A stretch of DNA of 64,000 bases, taken from the NCBI GenBank assembly GCA_018340805.1, contig JACMZG010001911.1, forward strand, positions 37,025,557 through 37,089,556, read 5' to 3'. Position numbers and translations under genes: made by a program. Under the pieces are notes generated by a model. That model was not told where the DNA came from. It made no database searches and was given only the letters and a program-made list of their open reading frames with translations. Below, in pieces: positions 18,331 through 32,498 of this stretch. The stretch comes from Microvelia longipes (lineage: Eukaryota > Arthropoda > Insecta > Hemiptera > Veliidae). Numbering within the stretch: the first letter of the stretch is position 1; each line of letters starts with the position of its first letter.

Positions 18331-21300
18331 GTAATTTAGGGGGTCAACAACATTTGGCCCTTATCCACCCTCTCCATTTGGACCCACTCTGTCTCCATAC
18401 CCTTCCACTATAACCCTTTCCTCGCCATAATCAACAAAATGTTTGGAGCTTATTGGATACGCGTCAGCTTGTTTAATAGTCTTATTTCTATTTGATATAA
18501 TACACATTTTGCTTTATAAACAGTGAGAAGTATTAAAAAATTAGAAACAAGTCAAATTAATTAATTTAGAAATGTTTCGCTTTTAATTTTTGTAGTATGA
18601 AGTAAATTTTTGAGGGGTTAACTTACAAAAAAAGAAAGAAAGGGAATAAAACTAACTTAAATCTTGTTTTGAAACAATTAAAGAAACAGTGATTTGGCGT
18701 TTTGTTTTTCCGCAGTTTTAATTAGTATTGTTGGGAATATTTCCTTGACTTTGTTTATCTATAGGTAATATAGTAATTAGCTTTTTAAGATAATATTTAG
18801 GTATTAATGCTATGTCAAAAGAAATAATGCGAATATTAGTACATGTTAATCATTAGGGTTCAAAATCATTATTTCAACATTAAACAATTAGTTTTAGTTA
18901 ATTTTAAAATAGTTACTTAATAATTTATTTAGACATAAAATGATATTGCAATGTAGTGGAAAAACATTTAAATAGTTAGGATACATTTAACGTATTGTAG
19001 ATGGGTTGCATTTGAGACTATAGGTGTAGGTAAGATCTAAATAAAAATAAGGAATACTATATTTAATTTGTTGCATAGTTGTAATAAATATGCTGAAAGA
19101 TATTTAATAAAAATATTTTAGGGACATATAAATGAAAAAGTAAATATCAGAACTAACCAATATAATAGTTCTTAATTAATAAAAATACGCATATAACTTT
19201 TAATTCAAAATTTTATTTATGTATTTAATTTTTAAATTGTTAAATTTTAATTTAAATTTAAAAAAGTATAAAAATATATAAAATAAATTTCAACGATGTC
19301 TAAAATTAATTAAAAAAAAATAGTTTATTTAATCAATTCGGTTTGTATCTGTTTTTAACATTTGACTGGTTATTTGGTTTTAATTAATGTCAAATTATAT
19401 TAAAGGGTTTTTTTATTTGACGTAATGGTTAATGAAAATAAATTATTTAAAATAACTAAACCTTTGATGATTATTAACGCATAAAAAGTAATTAGAGATT
19501 TGCCTTTATTTTTCTCGTTTCCTTTTTTATTTCAAGTTCGAAGCTATTTTTACATAAAAACGGCTTTTTTCAGACCCTCATTTTTTACAGATTTAGTCGG
19601 TGTATGTCGTTATATTAAAAAATAAATATTAAACGAAATGCACATAAAGGCATTAATTTTGCTGTTAATATTACTAATTATGTATTTATACATAACATTT
19701 ATTATTGCTGTGTGCAGTTGCATTAGAAATTAGAAAAATCAATGTTTTACTTGGTAAAACGATTCTGATTATTCACCTAAATCGTCCTAAACTTTTCTTT
19801 TACTGTAATTTATTACATTAAATTTGTAAAATGGCCAACTGTAAAGAGTATTACGACTCTCTTAAAATAGATATTATTTAGTTACCGAGTCTACGTTTCG
19901 TTAGAATGGAACGTAGACTTCCCTGAAAAGACTCAGAAGCTCAGTCTAAAGCTGCACTGAATTTCCCAAACTACCAAATCCGATTAATAATTCTTTGTAG
20001 TAATAAGTTATCGTTTTATTTAACCGCGCTCTAATTCTACGGTTGTATTTTGAGTTGAATAAAACTCCACTGCTTATTATTTTTTTTTTGTCAAAATCCT
20101 TGCTTTCTTTAATGTAATTTAATAAAAAATAAGTAAATAAATATAAATTTAATCTGTGATATTTTGTTTAAATTCGACCGTCTTTGCTTGTTTAAACAAC
20201 TCACAAATGTTTATTTAAGTATAAAGCTTCCAAACCTTTGCTTTGACTATACATAGTGCTTGCTTCAATTAAATAGTTGCTGAGTTTGTAACTGTAATTA
20301 AAGGCATTTTATTTATTGTTTTTCCATCACTAAACTCTCTACCAAAGATATGCACTACCGATTTTTTAAAAATTTATTTTTAGCATAAAAGTTTTTTTAT
20401 AAAACGCACATTCCATTTATTGAAGAGCTCAATAGTTCATTAAGAAATTACTTTGTGAGTATATTATTCGAAATAATTGATGCTAAAGTTGTAAAGTGTG
20501 TATCAAAATCCGAATTTCTATAATATAATATTAGGCAATTTTTTGTTTATAGCTTCCCTATACAGTACCAAATATCTTTAGGTTAATTCGAAATTAACCA
20601 CAGACATTAAACAAGTGACTCTATTTGACATACAGCCAACGATTTAATCATGGACTGTTTTTATCTAGAGATACCGTCGCATACCTGTAGCATAAATTAA
20701 TTAGGTAAACTTGTCTATTTTATCATCTTTGCCATCACTAGACTTAAATTACTTTAAAGCACTTTAATACATATTGAACCAAAGAAACGGTAAATTTGCC
20801 AAACAAATATTTTAATATGCTGTGATATCTTAGGCAATTATAATAAGAAAAAAGTATAAACTTATAAAATAAAGGTACAGGAAAAACCAATTTCAGTTTT
20901 CAATTAATGTTTGAAAAAATATAATGAAAATAATTTTAACTTTGCTCCAGGTCTAAACATTGCTTGCTTTTTCCTTGCTTTTCCTTTTGAAGCCCCTATC
21001 CTTCGATTGAACCCCTATTTGTGTTTTGCCAAAAACTTCTTCTTTTCTAACCCCTATTCCCTTGTCTGGCTGTGTGCTTTAAAATACAAAAAAAAACTTT
21101 GGCCTGAACTAGGGAAGTCGGCGTTCCCTCACTTCTGTCTTTGTATACATAATTATTTTGTTACTTCTTCCTATTTTGTGTATAAATTTATTTGCAATAT
21201 TTAAAATCCTCTATAATTTTTCAAGCTTCATGAAGTGTGCTAGTTGTGTGTGTGGGGGTTAATTATTGAAAGAGAAATATTTCACAAAATAAGTTATGTA

Positions 21301-22853
21301 AATATTGTTTTTCTTATAATATTATTGCGGTTTTTACTGCACTAAATTTTTTAATTTCTTTTTTTAATTAAATATTTTAATATTTAATTAATTTTAATAT
21401 TAATATTTTATTTAAAGTTATTTAATAAATTTGTAATCTATTTAACAAGAAATGTTCACTTACATAATATTATTTAAAACAGCAAAAACAAATGTTAACA
21501 TTTTTTATTCAATTTTTAGTTTTATGCTTATTTTATGTTTAATATGTTAGTTGCTTAAAATTTTGTAATAAATTCAAAATTCGTCCACAAAAAAGAATAA
21601 TCAATTATTATCATATTAATGAAAATATTTGTATCTTTAATTACATTTTAAAAATCTATTCTTTGAAATTACTTGTATTAATTATATAAAATAAATGATT
21701 ATTAATTATATCTGTTAAGTGAATAAATATGAAATAAAAAGCCACATCTCACATATCTTAACATGTATACCCAGTGCAATACTTATTATATAATTAATAA
21801 ATTTAAAAAAATAAAAAATGAAAAAACACAAAAAATAAACTGTGTAACTTAAGATATGGTTTATATCTATAATTATAATTTGCCAATTAAGAAGAAAAAA
21901 TATATATTAAAATTATATGTTGCTTCAAAAAACACATGCATTCTTTGAGATTTTTTATTTAATTTTAAGTTTTATCTCTCATTTCCTTGAGAGCAACCAA
22001 AGTTGATTCGTCCATGGATCGTGTTTTCTCAATAAAATAAATTGACTTATACCCCCATACAAAAATTAGAAGTTTTTAATTCAAATTCTTATGATTTGAA
22101 TTTAAATTTGAATAAATTGAAATATGAATTTTATTTAAAAAATACATTTGATGTAAATAAATTTTATAGTGTTCCTGATTTGAAATTTTTAACAGAATAA
22201 TTGTTGATGTTGTTGAGTATAATTTTTATTGTATTCGCTCATTTGAAATAATTTTTAATTTTATTACCTTATTTATCATATAGCTTAATTTGTAATAAAT
22301 TTTTATTTTTATTGTTCTTTTCCATTGGAATTATATCTTAGTATAAGAATATGAGTCTATTGACGATATTTTATTGATTGTAATTAAGTATAAATAACTA
22401 CAACCAACCAACAAACTTGTTTTACATGCTAAGCACAAACATTATTTTATAAAATAAGGTTCTAAAGGCATTTTATAAATTTGGAACACTTTATGGTTAC
22501 TAGTTACTTGATTAAGGAATTAAAACTAATTTTAAAAAGATTTCGTCTAAGTTGTTGTATTGGTAAATGGTTAACTATTTTTTGTTGATTATTGACGCAT
22601 TAAATATAAATTTTAATTTATTTAGTAAATTACCACTTAATAGAAATGTTTGCTTCTAATTATTAACATAAGAAATATTTAAATAATTTAATGATGTGGC
22701 TAACTTGTTTCTACTTCTAAAGCTTCAGTGACAGCATAAAGTCTATTGCTATTTAAAGCCAGCATAATTTACACAAAAACGACTAACCGTAAATTTGAAG
22801 CTTCACGCTGGACAGAAATATTGTAAAAAACAAAATGTATTTTTAATTCCCAG
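18331..22853 (+). other. First part of Rbp6 intron A-B
   Basis: AT-rich intron. The frame of exon A stays open after the donor for 27 more codons to a TAA at about 18410, over GC-richer, C-rich sequence, so intron retention would add a short tail. Nothing else is recognised. Confidence 0.6.
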
Positions 22854-22940
22854 GATGGGCTACAATATACAGTTCAATGCGGGGAGTGCGCGAGTGCCCA
22901 AGACCCGTACATAAAGCCGACGTGAGTCAGCATTGCGTCT
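22854..22940 (+). CDS. Candidate alternative Rbp6 exon (F)
   Basis: A GC-rich island in AT-rich intron, preceded by acceptor tttttaattcccag and followed by donor gtgagt at 22941. A second gtgagt lies at 22922. Taken in the frame of exon A, it reads GWATIYSSMRGVRECPRPVH and then KADVSQHCV. The 87-nt length keeps the phase-1 rule of the other cassette exons. Joining to exon B at 32328 would give T+GA, an immediate stop, whereas joining to exon C or D keeps the frame open. Read through without splicing it ends CEFIY and stop, so it could also be an alternative last exon. With the inner donor (68 nt) the downstream exon would be read in another frame. I do not recognise the peptide. Confidence 0.4.
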
Positions 22941-23768
22941 GTGAGTTTATATACTAATCATTAAATTTATAAATAGTTAATGTGGTTTTCATAGCAAATG
23001 TTGATAAAATTCATTGTTTTAAAGTCTAAGATTTATATAAACTTTAAAGAAAAATTAGAACAAATAGAAACGTCTATGTTCCGTCATAGTTTAATATTAA
23101 CGTTTTAGATTTAAAGCTATTTATTCAAAACATTTCTTAATAAAAATTATTTTAGAGTTTGATTTTTGTTAAAATATTATTATGTTATTAAAATGAGTGT
23201 TATAAACCAATAGAATTATAATTTAAATAATTAAATTAAACTACACCGCGTAAGGCATACTCAACGTTTAATAAGTTTTTATTTTCATGAATTTAGTAGA
23301 AGTTTTTATTTATAATCCTACGTTTCTAATAGATTAACTAGATAAATTGTTTTAATAATATAACCTTGCATGATTTAGTGGCAAAGATTAGGTTAGTTGT
23401 TAATTCGATCTGTGTAAATAGTAAGTAAAATATTTAAATATATTTATTAAAAATGGACGACTCAATTTCTTGGTTGCTGTCCATTTTTTAATGTCGAACT
23501 ATTTTAATTAATTATGTATAGGTTGTTTTATTTTATTAATTTATAGTTCGATTTTTTTTCTTAAAAATAGATAGAGCCGTTAAGTTAAATATGGAGTTTA
23601 AATAATACCTCTAGCTTATCTAATACTAATAAACCTTGTGAACTAATAAGCTGGCTAAAATGTTTTTAATTCTAAACCAAATTTAAACCATCATAGTGAT
23701 TCATAATTTCATCACTAATCTTGGAGCTCTGTCATTGCTGCGAAATTTTATTATGCAAACCATGTATT

Positions 23769-23931
23769 AATGAATAAAAACGGAACAGTATTTGTCTCTC
23801 CACACATTATTATATTTATATAACAGAGCCGGCTTTCAACCAGTAACAGTCATCATCAGTGCCTACATGACAAATAATGTCATGCATTGATCATATGTTT
23901 GTCATGTAAAACTGTTCTGTTTTTATTCATT
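23769..23931. mobile_element. Short MITE-like element with 21-bp inverted ends
   Basis: AATGAATAAAAACGGAACAG at the left and its complement at the right (ending TTTTTATTCATT) match with one mismatch. The interior is 121 bp. Flanking ATT on both sides may be a 3-bp duplication, but this is too short to be sure. Confidence 0.5.
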
Positions 23932-25189
23932 ATTACGGCACTCCACAGCTCAATTCAACCATTTATTATTATTATTTCTTGCAGACAAATTAATAAGTAA
24001 TATATTTTTGAACCTACGTAAACCGATTAAATGGTTTTCTAAATTGCCAACATTTTCCTTAGATTAGACTTTTAAAATTAAAATAAGATTTATAATTTTG
24101 TTTATTTTTGATATTTCAATCTACACATTTTTTTATTCTAAAACTTCGAGTTTATTACAGGCTCTTATTTTAGAATTGAAAAAAAAAACATTTTAACCTG
24201 TCATCAAGCCACTTGGTTTATTCCGTGTAGTCTTGTTAGTTTTTTTTTCTTTACCTTAGACATTTAAAACAAATTTTTAATACCAATTTACATAATTTAT
24301 GGTTTTATTTCTCAGAGCAATCTCTAATATGAACTTGATTTTGTTACACCTGAATTTAGATGGCTCAAATTGCGAATGCTTAGTATTGGTATTAAACCTT
24401 TGTTTTCTTAGTTCACTTTAAATTAATAGAAAAGAGAAATAAATGTTGGATATCTTGCCTCGCGTTGAATCGACTCTTTTTAAACTTGCCGAAGAAACAT
24501 CAAGACTGTCATCGCTGGAGGCTGTTGACTTCATCATTGGAAAGTGCTTTTTTTATTACTTTGAAAAAATGTTTTTAGTTGTTCAATGTAGTTTCAGAAT
24601 TAAAAAAAATGAACTAATCATAAAAGTATTCTCCATACAGTTATTTTGATTTTGTGTTTTTAAAAATAGAATAGATTTTTTAATATTTTTCGTCGAAGTG
24701 TTTTTTTGTAGTATTAAATATCAGATGTTAAAAAGAAATATGTTCTAGAGTATATTATTACATTTTTGTAGTTTTAACATAACTGGATTTCTGTTAAAGA
24801 TTTTAGTGTCCTAACTACGCTTGAACTAAATTTAAATTTTATCTGTTGAATTATCTGTCATAAATTTTATTATCTGTCATAAGTATAGTGTTCAATCATG
24901 CTTTAAGTAGTAATCAGCATTACATTAAAGAGAAAGGATTACGGGACCAATATCAATATTTAGGTCCATAGCGACACTTTAAACTGAGAATAAAGTGTTA
25001 TGTTATATTTATTGAAAAGGGTTAAACTTTTCAAGATTATCTTATGCAAAATTCATCAAGTTTAGAAATGTGACAGTGCTATGGTTAGGCTCTATTATCT
25101 TTGTTTCAAGAAAGCTTACTCAACTGCTCTAAAATGTGTGAACTTAAAGTATGATATTATTTATAGAATAGATAAAAAAAACTATAGAA

Positions 25190-25545
25190 TAGAATATTAT
25201 TGTGGCTATTTTTTCATAGAATAGAATTTATTGTCATATGAATAAATATTGTGATATCCTAATTGTAGACTAGGTAAATAATTGTGATTCAACTTTAAGT
25301 AGAATAGAAAATATTGTGGATATTTTTCATAGAATAGAATTTATTGTCATATGATAAATATTGTGATATCCTAATTGTAGACTAGGTAAATAATTGTGAT
25401 TCAACTTTGAGTAGAATAGAAAATATTGTGGCTATTTTTTCATAGAATAGAATTTATTGTCATACGAATAAATATTGTGATATCTTAATTGTAGTCTAAG
25501 TAAATAATTGTGATAAAACTTTTGGTAGAATAGAAAATATTGTGA
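25190..25545 (+). repeat. Tandem repeat, ~113-bp unit, three copies
   Basis: The marker catagaatagaatttattg recurs at 25215, 25328 and 25441, with matching sequence between. Degenerate tagaatag motifs continue to about 25800. Confidence 0.9.
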
Positions 25546-27406
25546 TCAATATTTAATTAAATAGAACATAAGATTTATTTAGAATAGGTCATAAAATTTA
25601 TTGTAGAATAGAATTATTTACTTGTGATTTGTGATAAAATTGAATTAGGATAGAAAATATTTTTAATAACTTAAAGTTTAGAATAATAATTTTTACCAAA
25701 TAACTTGTTTTTAGTATAGAAAACATTGTGATTTCAAAGTGTTTTTTTGTTTAGAATAGACATATTAAATGTGAATTTTGTTTGGTTTTAGAATAGAATA
25801 TTTAATGTTTTCAAAACTAAATTTTTATTATAATTATTAAATTGTTTTTTTTTATTTATAAATTATATCTGCGTAAACATGTTGGAATTTTAAAGTAATT
25901 ATTATGAAAAGGGTATATAATAGCGAACTATTGGTCTATAGTTTTGTGTAACTATTGGTCCATACTTTTGTTAACTATTGGTGAAACTTTGGTGTATGAC
26001 TTTAATAAAAATGATCAAAAAATCTGGTCAGGACTTTAAAAGGAATGCCGTAGTACATACGGTCTTGCATTTTTTGGTGAGATTGTTAACTTAAGTTTGT
26101 TTGATTCAGCATTTTAAACTGAGCCTCTTGATGTACCCTTTTCCTTTGTGTTAAACAATTATTTTTACTGTGAAACTTAATTTTAGTTCTATCTTTTACT
26201 TTAATGTTATTTCTTTAAAGTTTTTTTTAAACAACATTTTAACATAGATATTAGTAATTGGGTTTATTAGTTAGGTGCGTGTGCGTCTGTTTCTGTGTGA
26301 TTTTATTTTATTACTATTAATTTCTTTATTAATTTTTATTTAGTCTTTTAGCCTTATCCTTCGTACTTCCTTTCCAGTTTTTATTTATTAAATTTAATTA
26401 TAGTTATAATTAGAATAGAAATTAGTTTATTATATTTTAAGTTAAGAGATAGCGATTAGAAGTGGGTTTTATTGTAGTTATGTTTAATCAATATAGTTAT
26501 GTTTAACGTTAAAATTATTGCATTAAACTTTAGTAATTTACTAGAACTTAAGATTTTTAAATAACTTTCACTTTTAACTATTAATTTTTGTAGAAATGCA
26601 ATAATTTTATCTTTACAACTTAAATGACGAATTCTTAAAGAAAACGATTACGACAATATAGTTGTTGTTTCATAAAAATCAATCTTTAAGAATTCATTTT
26701 GTTGACTTAATAATTTATTTTCATTAGTTAATATTTTGAAAGTCATTCATTTTGAATTTCATTATTTTTATAATCAATGAATAAATTATTATTTTAAAAT
26801 TATTATTTCAAACATAATTACGAACAATGAATAATAGTGATTTAAATATATTAAGTTAAAAATTAGTCACCATAAATCGCCTTTCTATATAAAAAAATAA
26901 CTACATGTGTAGATTTTTTTAACATTTTAGTCAAATTTATTTGCTTTGGATTATTTACAGTTATATGCACATCACTGTATCATTTGATTGTTGATGAATA
27001 TTAATTTTTGAAAGTAAATTATTATTTTTTTATTTTATTTTATTTAGAAGTAGGGTAAAAACTGAAAAAGAAAATATCTTTTTACTAAAAGATAAATATA
27101 ATAATGAATCGATTTATTCATTATGGAGTTTTCCATTTATTTTAATAAATTTATAACAATTAAAAGTCACATTAAGTTTGGAAGTCAGACTTATTTATTT
27201 CTTACTTTCAAGACATCAAAATGCAGGACGTTTACATATCTGTTTTATGACTTCCTTACTAAGTTTTCCTTTTGTTTTATTTTCTTAAGCATATTTTTCT
27301 CTGTTTATTGTTATGTAAAAGGATATTTTCATTATTATTTTTGAAAAAGATAATGTTCCACCATAATAATATGTCCGGTAGATATTTTTCTTGTTCTTTT
27401 TTACAG

Positions 27407-27480
27407 ATGTTGTGCAAGCAGACAGGGTTAGGGGTAGTTATTTCAGTCTCCTAACACATATGACATTCCTGGTCGTATAA
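27407..27480 (+). CDS. Candidate alternative terminal exon in Rbp6 intron
   Basis: A long pyrimidine tract ending ttgttcttttttacag at 27406 is a strong acceptor. Entered in phase 1 from exon A it reads D, then VVQADRVRGSYFSLLTHMTF and LVV, then TAA at 27478. No good donor is seen before the stop. It could be a short alternative C-terminus or a cryptic acceptor. I do not recognise the peptide. Confidence 0.2.
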
Positions 27481-30110
27481 TATTATTATGACACCTTTAG
27501 GCCGCTTTTTCCTCAAGAACTCTATCCCCTTCGCCGTTTTTTCTTGACTTTTTTCTATGACTTTACTACCTTTTTGTATGACCTGGACGCTTCTAGCCTT
27601 AGTTTTTTACGACTATCCAAGTCTTGTCTTTATTTTTATTCGCTAGGTTTCCACTAGATACTTGGTTGTGTGTTAAAAATTATATTTTTTTCTTTTATTT
27701 TAAACAGTATTTCTTTTTTATGTCTATTTATGTAAGTAGGTATATAGTTTCTTATTGGTGATGTTCTTAGCATATATTTTATCTTTTTATACGACTCAAC
27801 AAACTGAAGGTTATATTATATTTATTGCTATATTTACTGATAACATTTTTATATCCTCGATATTTCTGGTTTTCTTTTTTTTTAACAATGTTATGAATAT
27901 CTTTACATAAATCTTATCAATTTGGATAAACAAGTCATACTTAAAAAAATTAATAGAAATATTTTTTTTAACCCAAAAAATAATTTTAACATAGTTCTAT
28001 TCCTTAGAAAATATCATTTAATTCCTCCATGATTAATATGATCAAACTAACCCGGTATATATTTAATTACATTTTTGCTTAATAATTTATCACTTCTATT
28101 TTTAACAACTTATTACAATACAATTTATTATTAACAAATAATGAGACGACACAATTTTCTTGGAAATATTTTTTTACTGATGGATTGATATAACGAGAGC
28201 CTATATTTTTCAAAATAATTAATTACGTTTAATTTGTCTATTTTCACAAAATTTAAAAAATGTGTTATTTATTAATTCTTTTTATTTGTTTCCTTAAAAA
28301 TGGGTAAAATGTTTTGACCTTGTTTTAAATATTTCTGAATCTATTTTTATACGAATAGGAGAAAATTGAAATATGCTTACATATTTTTATTGTCTGAACA
28401 TTTTAATCTATTTATATTGCATAAAAATGTGAATTTCATACGCTTAAGTTAATTTCGACGTTGTTTCTTAAAGTTTTGAATATTTTTAAGCACAGTTTTT
28501 GTAAAATGATAAAAAAATACTCATGTATTTTTATTTACTTATTATTATATTTAAAAAAATGCCGAAAGTTTAAAAAAATTGAAGAGAACAACAAGAATTG
28601 CTTATTTCATTCTTTTGTCAGAGTTTATTTTTAATAAGAAGAGCCTGTAGATAGAATGAAAAGGGAATGGGAAGGAATGCCCTGAATTTTGCTTTTTTAA
28701 TACTTCCCCCTCCCCTCTTCTTCCTCCAATCCTAAAAATCTTATTATAATCTTTTCAGCCGTAAAAAAATGTTTTGTGGGGAAAAAATAAAAAAATAGGC
28801 TAAAGGCGGTGAGGAGAAATGTCTTGAGAGTATTCAATCCAGGCCTGTCCTTCCAGTCGTAACCTTTTAACACTCGACATCGGAGCAATAAAACTCAAAT
28901 TCCTTAAAAAATTATATTCGACCTCTTCCTTAAGGTTTTACAGAATCTTTTGGTTTTGTTTGTAGTTTTTCTATTTCGTTTTTTAAAAGGATATGCTAGT
29001 ATTGTTATGTTTATTCTAGTGTGAATGCATTCTATGCAATTTCTAGCATTTCTTCTGAATTTCTCTTTTAGTGAGAGATAATATTTTGTTGTTTTCTTTT
29101 ATACGGATAATTTGAACGCCTCGGGGGAAAAGATATTGTAAGAAAGAATTTTCTGATGTTCTTTTTAGGTCTATAGGTCTTTTTTCACTATTTGAATTAT
29201 TTCTATTTTTTCTAATACTGTTATATTTGACGTTTTATACACATTTTTTTGGACAATATATTTTTTAGCTTTTCTTTGACTGATCTAGCGTTGTAAGATT
29301 ATGCCCTTAGGTTTCAAACTCAAATCTTTTCCTTTTCGTCTCAATAAAAAATATTTTTATACTCTAGGTAAGGGGCATAAAGTAATGTTTTTTTTCATAA
29401 AATTGTCTTTTAAAGAAAAAAACCAACATAATAAAGTCCTGTTTAAACGGTTTGTGAGATTTGCCCTAAAGCAGTTTTTTTTGTTACTCTAGATAGGATC
29501 ATAAAAGTCAAAACAATAAAAACTTCATATTGGTTATTTCCTTTTTTCTTAAATTATAATTGTTTTCGAACAGAATGGTTTTTGATTCCATTTCTCGTTT
29601 TTATGAATACTGAAAACTGTACAAGCGTAAACATTGAATTGCTTCAAGGGTTTATGGTCTGCATACATTTGACATAACTACCATAAAAATCATGCTATTT
29701 GCTTTATAGGCTTTTAAGAAATATTTACTCAAAAAGCCATCGGGTTTTAGTTTGTTATACCTTGCAGATTTATCTTGGATTAAGTTTGTTACTTAAGTTC
29801 TTGATTTATTCATGTTTATTTCCTCTTGGGTCATGACCTAGTTAAAACTTTTTTATACTTACCCAGCCATAACTTAGCTGACGCATGGTTTCATTTGATT
29901 TCATAATTTTGCTTCCCTTTTCTATAATTTATCCGCTAAATCTAAAAAAATAAGAATAAGAAACTATCTTTTATCACATGAGTTAATTTAGTTAATAATA
30001 TTAGGAGTACTCTATGAGTTGTCTACTATCAATTAAGTATAATACCAAATTTAGATTACTATACTGCTTTCTGATATTTTATTATTTTATTCATATATTT
30101 CTATCTTATA

Positions 30111-30206
<96 letters not shown>

Positions 30207-30224
30207 AATATAAATATAAATATA

Positions 30225-30277
<53 letters not shown>

Positions 30278-32327
30278 CCGACTATTGTGATATAAATATA
30301 TCTATATTTAAATCTATCTATCTATATGCAAACCATCGATAGGTGCTACAGTACTATGTTACTATGCTGTACAAAATGTTACAAACCTGACGTTGCATCA
30401 ATAGTATTACTCTTTTAAGTGAATCATGATTATCCCTTTAATTACGACAAACATTTTGCGATAAATTTTTTATCTCTTTAATTACTCCACCATTCTTTAA
30501 CTCTAATTAGACAAAAACACAAATTCAACTTTAATTTTCAAATAAAAAACTTGATGAGCGAGCCATGTATTTCACCGCAAAGGTAAAATAATTAAAATTT
30601 ATTTATTCTGAATTAGCATGATTATGGTCTATATCTAAGGGAGTCTTATTAATTATAGGTCTATTCGATTTTCTATAAACATCAAGGTAAAATAGGTATT
30701 TATCAACAAAACTTTTTAGCATGGTTATTTTTCTTTTATTCTGACTGCCAGCATGAAGTATTTATTTACTGTCAAATATATTTATTTTCTTTTTTATTTA
30801 ATTTTGTTGTCTTTTGTTTCTCGTTCTTCATTTTAGTTGTTTTTGTAGTTATTTTTTTGCGTTCTTATTTTTTGTGCTAATTTTATTGTTTCAATATTAA
30901 GTTCAATGAAAGATTGTTTACGTGAGACTAGGAAAGTAAATGTTTTTTTTTTGGGTGCTCCTGTGTTTATTATATCAGAGTACCAAAGCACTTGTCAATT
31001 TTATTTCAATGAGTTCTCTTCGGTATAAGTTTAAATTCGTTAACTAATTAAACTCAAGTTTATACTTAAGTTGTTGAAATTTTATTTTTAGATTTGTATG
31101 CTTTTTTTGTTTGTCCAACAAAATGTCACCAAAAATATGATTGTTTTCTCTAAATTTACTATGCTGGTACGAATTTTGAAAGCAAGCCAAACAATATTTT
31201 GAAGATTGCATTAAAATTTGGGATGTAATAATTTCTTGGCTACTGATAACGATAAATGGCACATTTTAAGGAAATACTTTGATCACTTGAGACAGTGATA
31301 TATTCTTTAAGTTGAGTGCTTTTTAACTTAAAAAATAAATATTTTTTGAGATCGGATTATTTCTATACTATTATTGTTGTTTGACTACTTGTCCGTATAA
31401 TACAAACATAGTATTAGTTATTTTAAATGGTAACGCTTGTTTGCACTTATTTTATTTTTGTACTTGTTGTCCCACAACCTATGACTATATTTTATTCATG
31501 ACTTATTTTATATATATACGTTATTGACTTCTTGTATTTTTTATTATTATTCTTTTCATTACCTTCTTTCATTCATTATTTTCTGTTTATTATTTTTATA
31601 TTATTTTCTGAATTTGTAATTGTTATTTTCTGTTTTAAACAAATTTAAGCTTAGACATTTTTTAGCTCCAATATGTTAGTTGTTTTAGTTATAATCATTG
31701 AACTTGTTTTTTTTTAGTTTTCTTTTTTATTTTTTCTTGAGGATGTTTTTTTTCTTTTGTTCACTAGAATTTTCCTGTGAATTTTTTTATCCTCTTGCTT
31801 TTTTATGTCTTGCTTGTCTCAACATCTGGGAAATATAAGAAGAAAATTATTAGATATTAATCAGAATATTTAAATCTAATTGCTATGCCTGTATTTTTAA
31901 CATAACTAAAACCGTTTAAGAAAAAAAATAAAATAAAACACTCTTAAAAAGCACTTAAGAGTTATGAGTTTAAACAACGGAAACTACCTGATAGGTTTCA
32001 GCTATCCGCTGTGATGATAATATTAGGAGAATAATTCTTATATTACTGTAATATTGATAAATAGTGAATATTTACTACTCAGGCTGCAAAGTCGAATTGC
32101 AATTACGAAGTGTTAATTGAAATATTAAAGTAAGGAAGACGCATGCTACTGATTTAAAAAGTAATTAATTTAATTTATTTTCTTATTCTATACATTTTAC
32201 TTATGTTATTTTATTTATTAAACTCAATTAGTTTCTTGATAAGTTATAAGCATTAGCTTTAATATATTCTGATAGTATTGGTGTAATTGGTGAGTTATTG
32301 TAAATATATTTTTTGCTCCATATTCAG
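27481..32327 (+). other. Rest of Rbp6 intron A-B
   Basis: AT- and T-rich intron with an (AT)n block at 30115-30276. No gene or RNA is recognised. Confidence 0.6.
30115..30276. repeat. (AT)n microsatellite block
   Basis: About 160 bp of alternating AT broken by short ATT/ATAAATA interruptions. Confidence 0.95.
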
Positions 32328-32498
32328 GATATCCATATGGTTACTATCCTACAAGCTCACCTGGTGGAGATACAAGGTACTATCATGAATATTCTAGTGG
32401 AGGGTCCAATTCAAGACAATCCAATGATTCACCTGCTAGACCCAAACAACTTGTACTCAGGCATGAATCTGGCGATGAAAGGAAAGCCTATATAGCAG
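32328..32498 (+). CDS. Rbp6: Rbp6/Musashi exon B
   Basis: A 171-nt cassette exon between acceptor ccatattcag and donor gtaaaa, with both borders in phase 1. After the Gly completed from exon A it encodes YPYGYYPTSSPGGDTRYYHE, then a Ser/Asn/Gly stretch and KQLVLRHESGDERKAYIA. The start continues the Tyr/Gly-rich pattern of exon A, as in a low-complexity RNA-binding-protein tail. The end is more charged and may be a lineage-specific insert. The exon carries a second long open frame (shifted by one) that closes at 32493-32495. Because the flanking phases match, skipping it would leave the frame intact. The exon call rests on splice sites, phase and composition, not on a family match I can quote. 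Confidence 0.78.

Noticed and set aside
20911..21204. 97-codon plus-strand frame
   Set aside because: Begins at a non-ATG codon, is dominated by Phe/Leu/Lys as expected from AT-rich DNA, and lies in an intron without splice support.
24411..24540. Possible exon with the frame LPRVESTLFKLAEETSRL
   Set aside because: Composition is more protein-like than its surroundings and an acceptor precedes it, but the only nearby donor (gtgctt) is poor and the frame needed for Rbp6 gives a different, unconvincing peptide.
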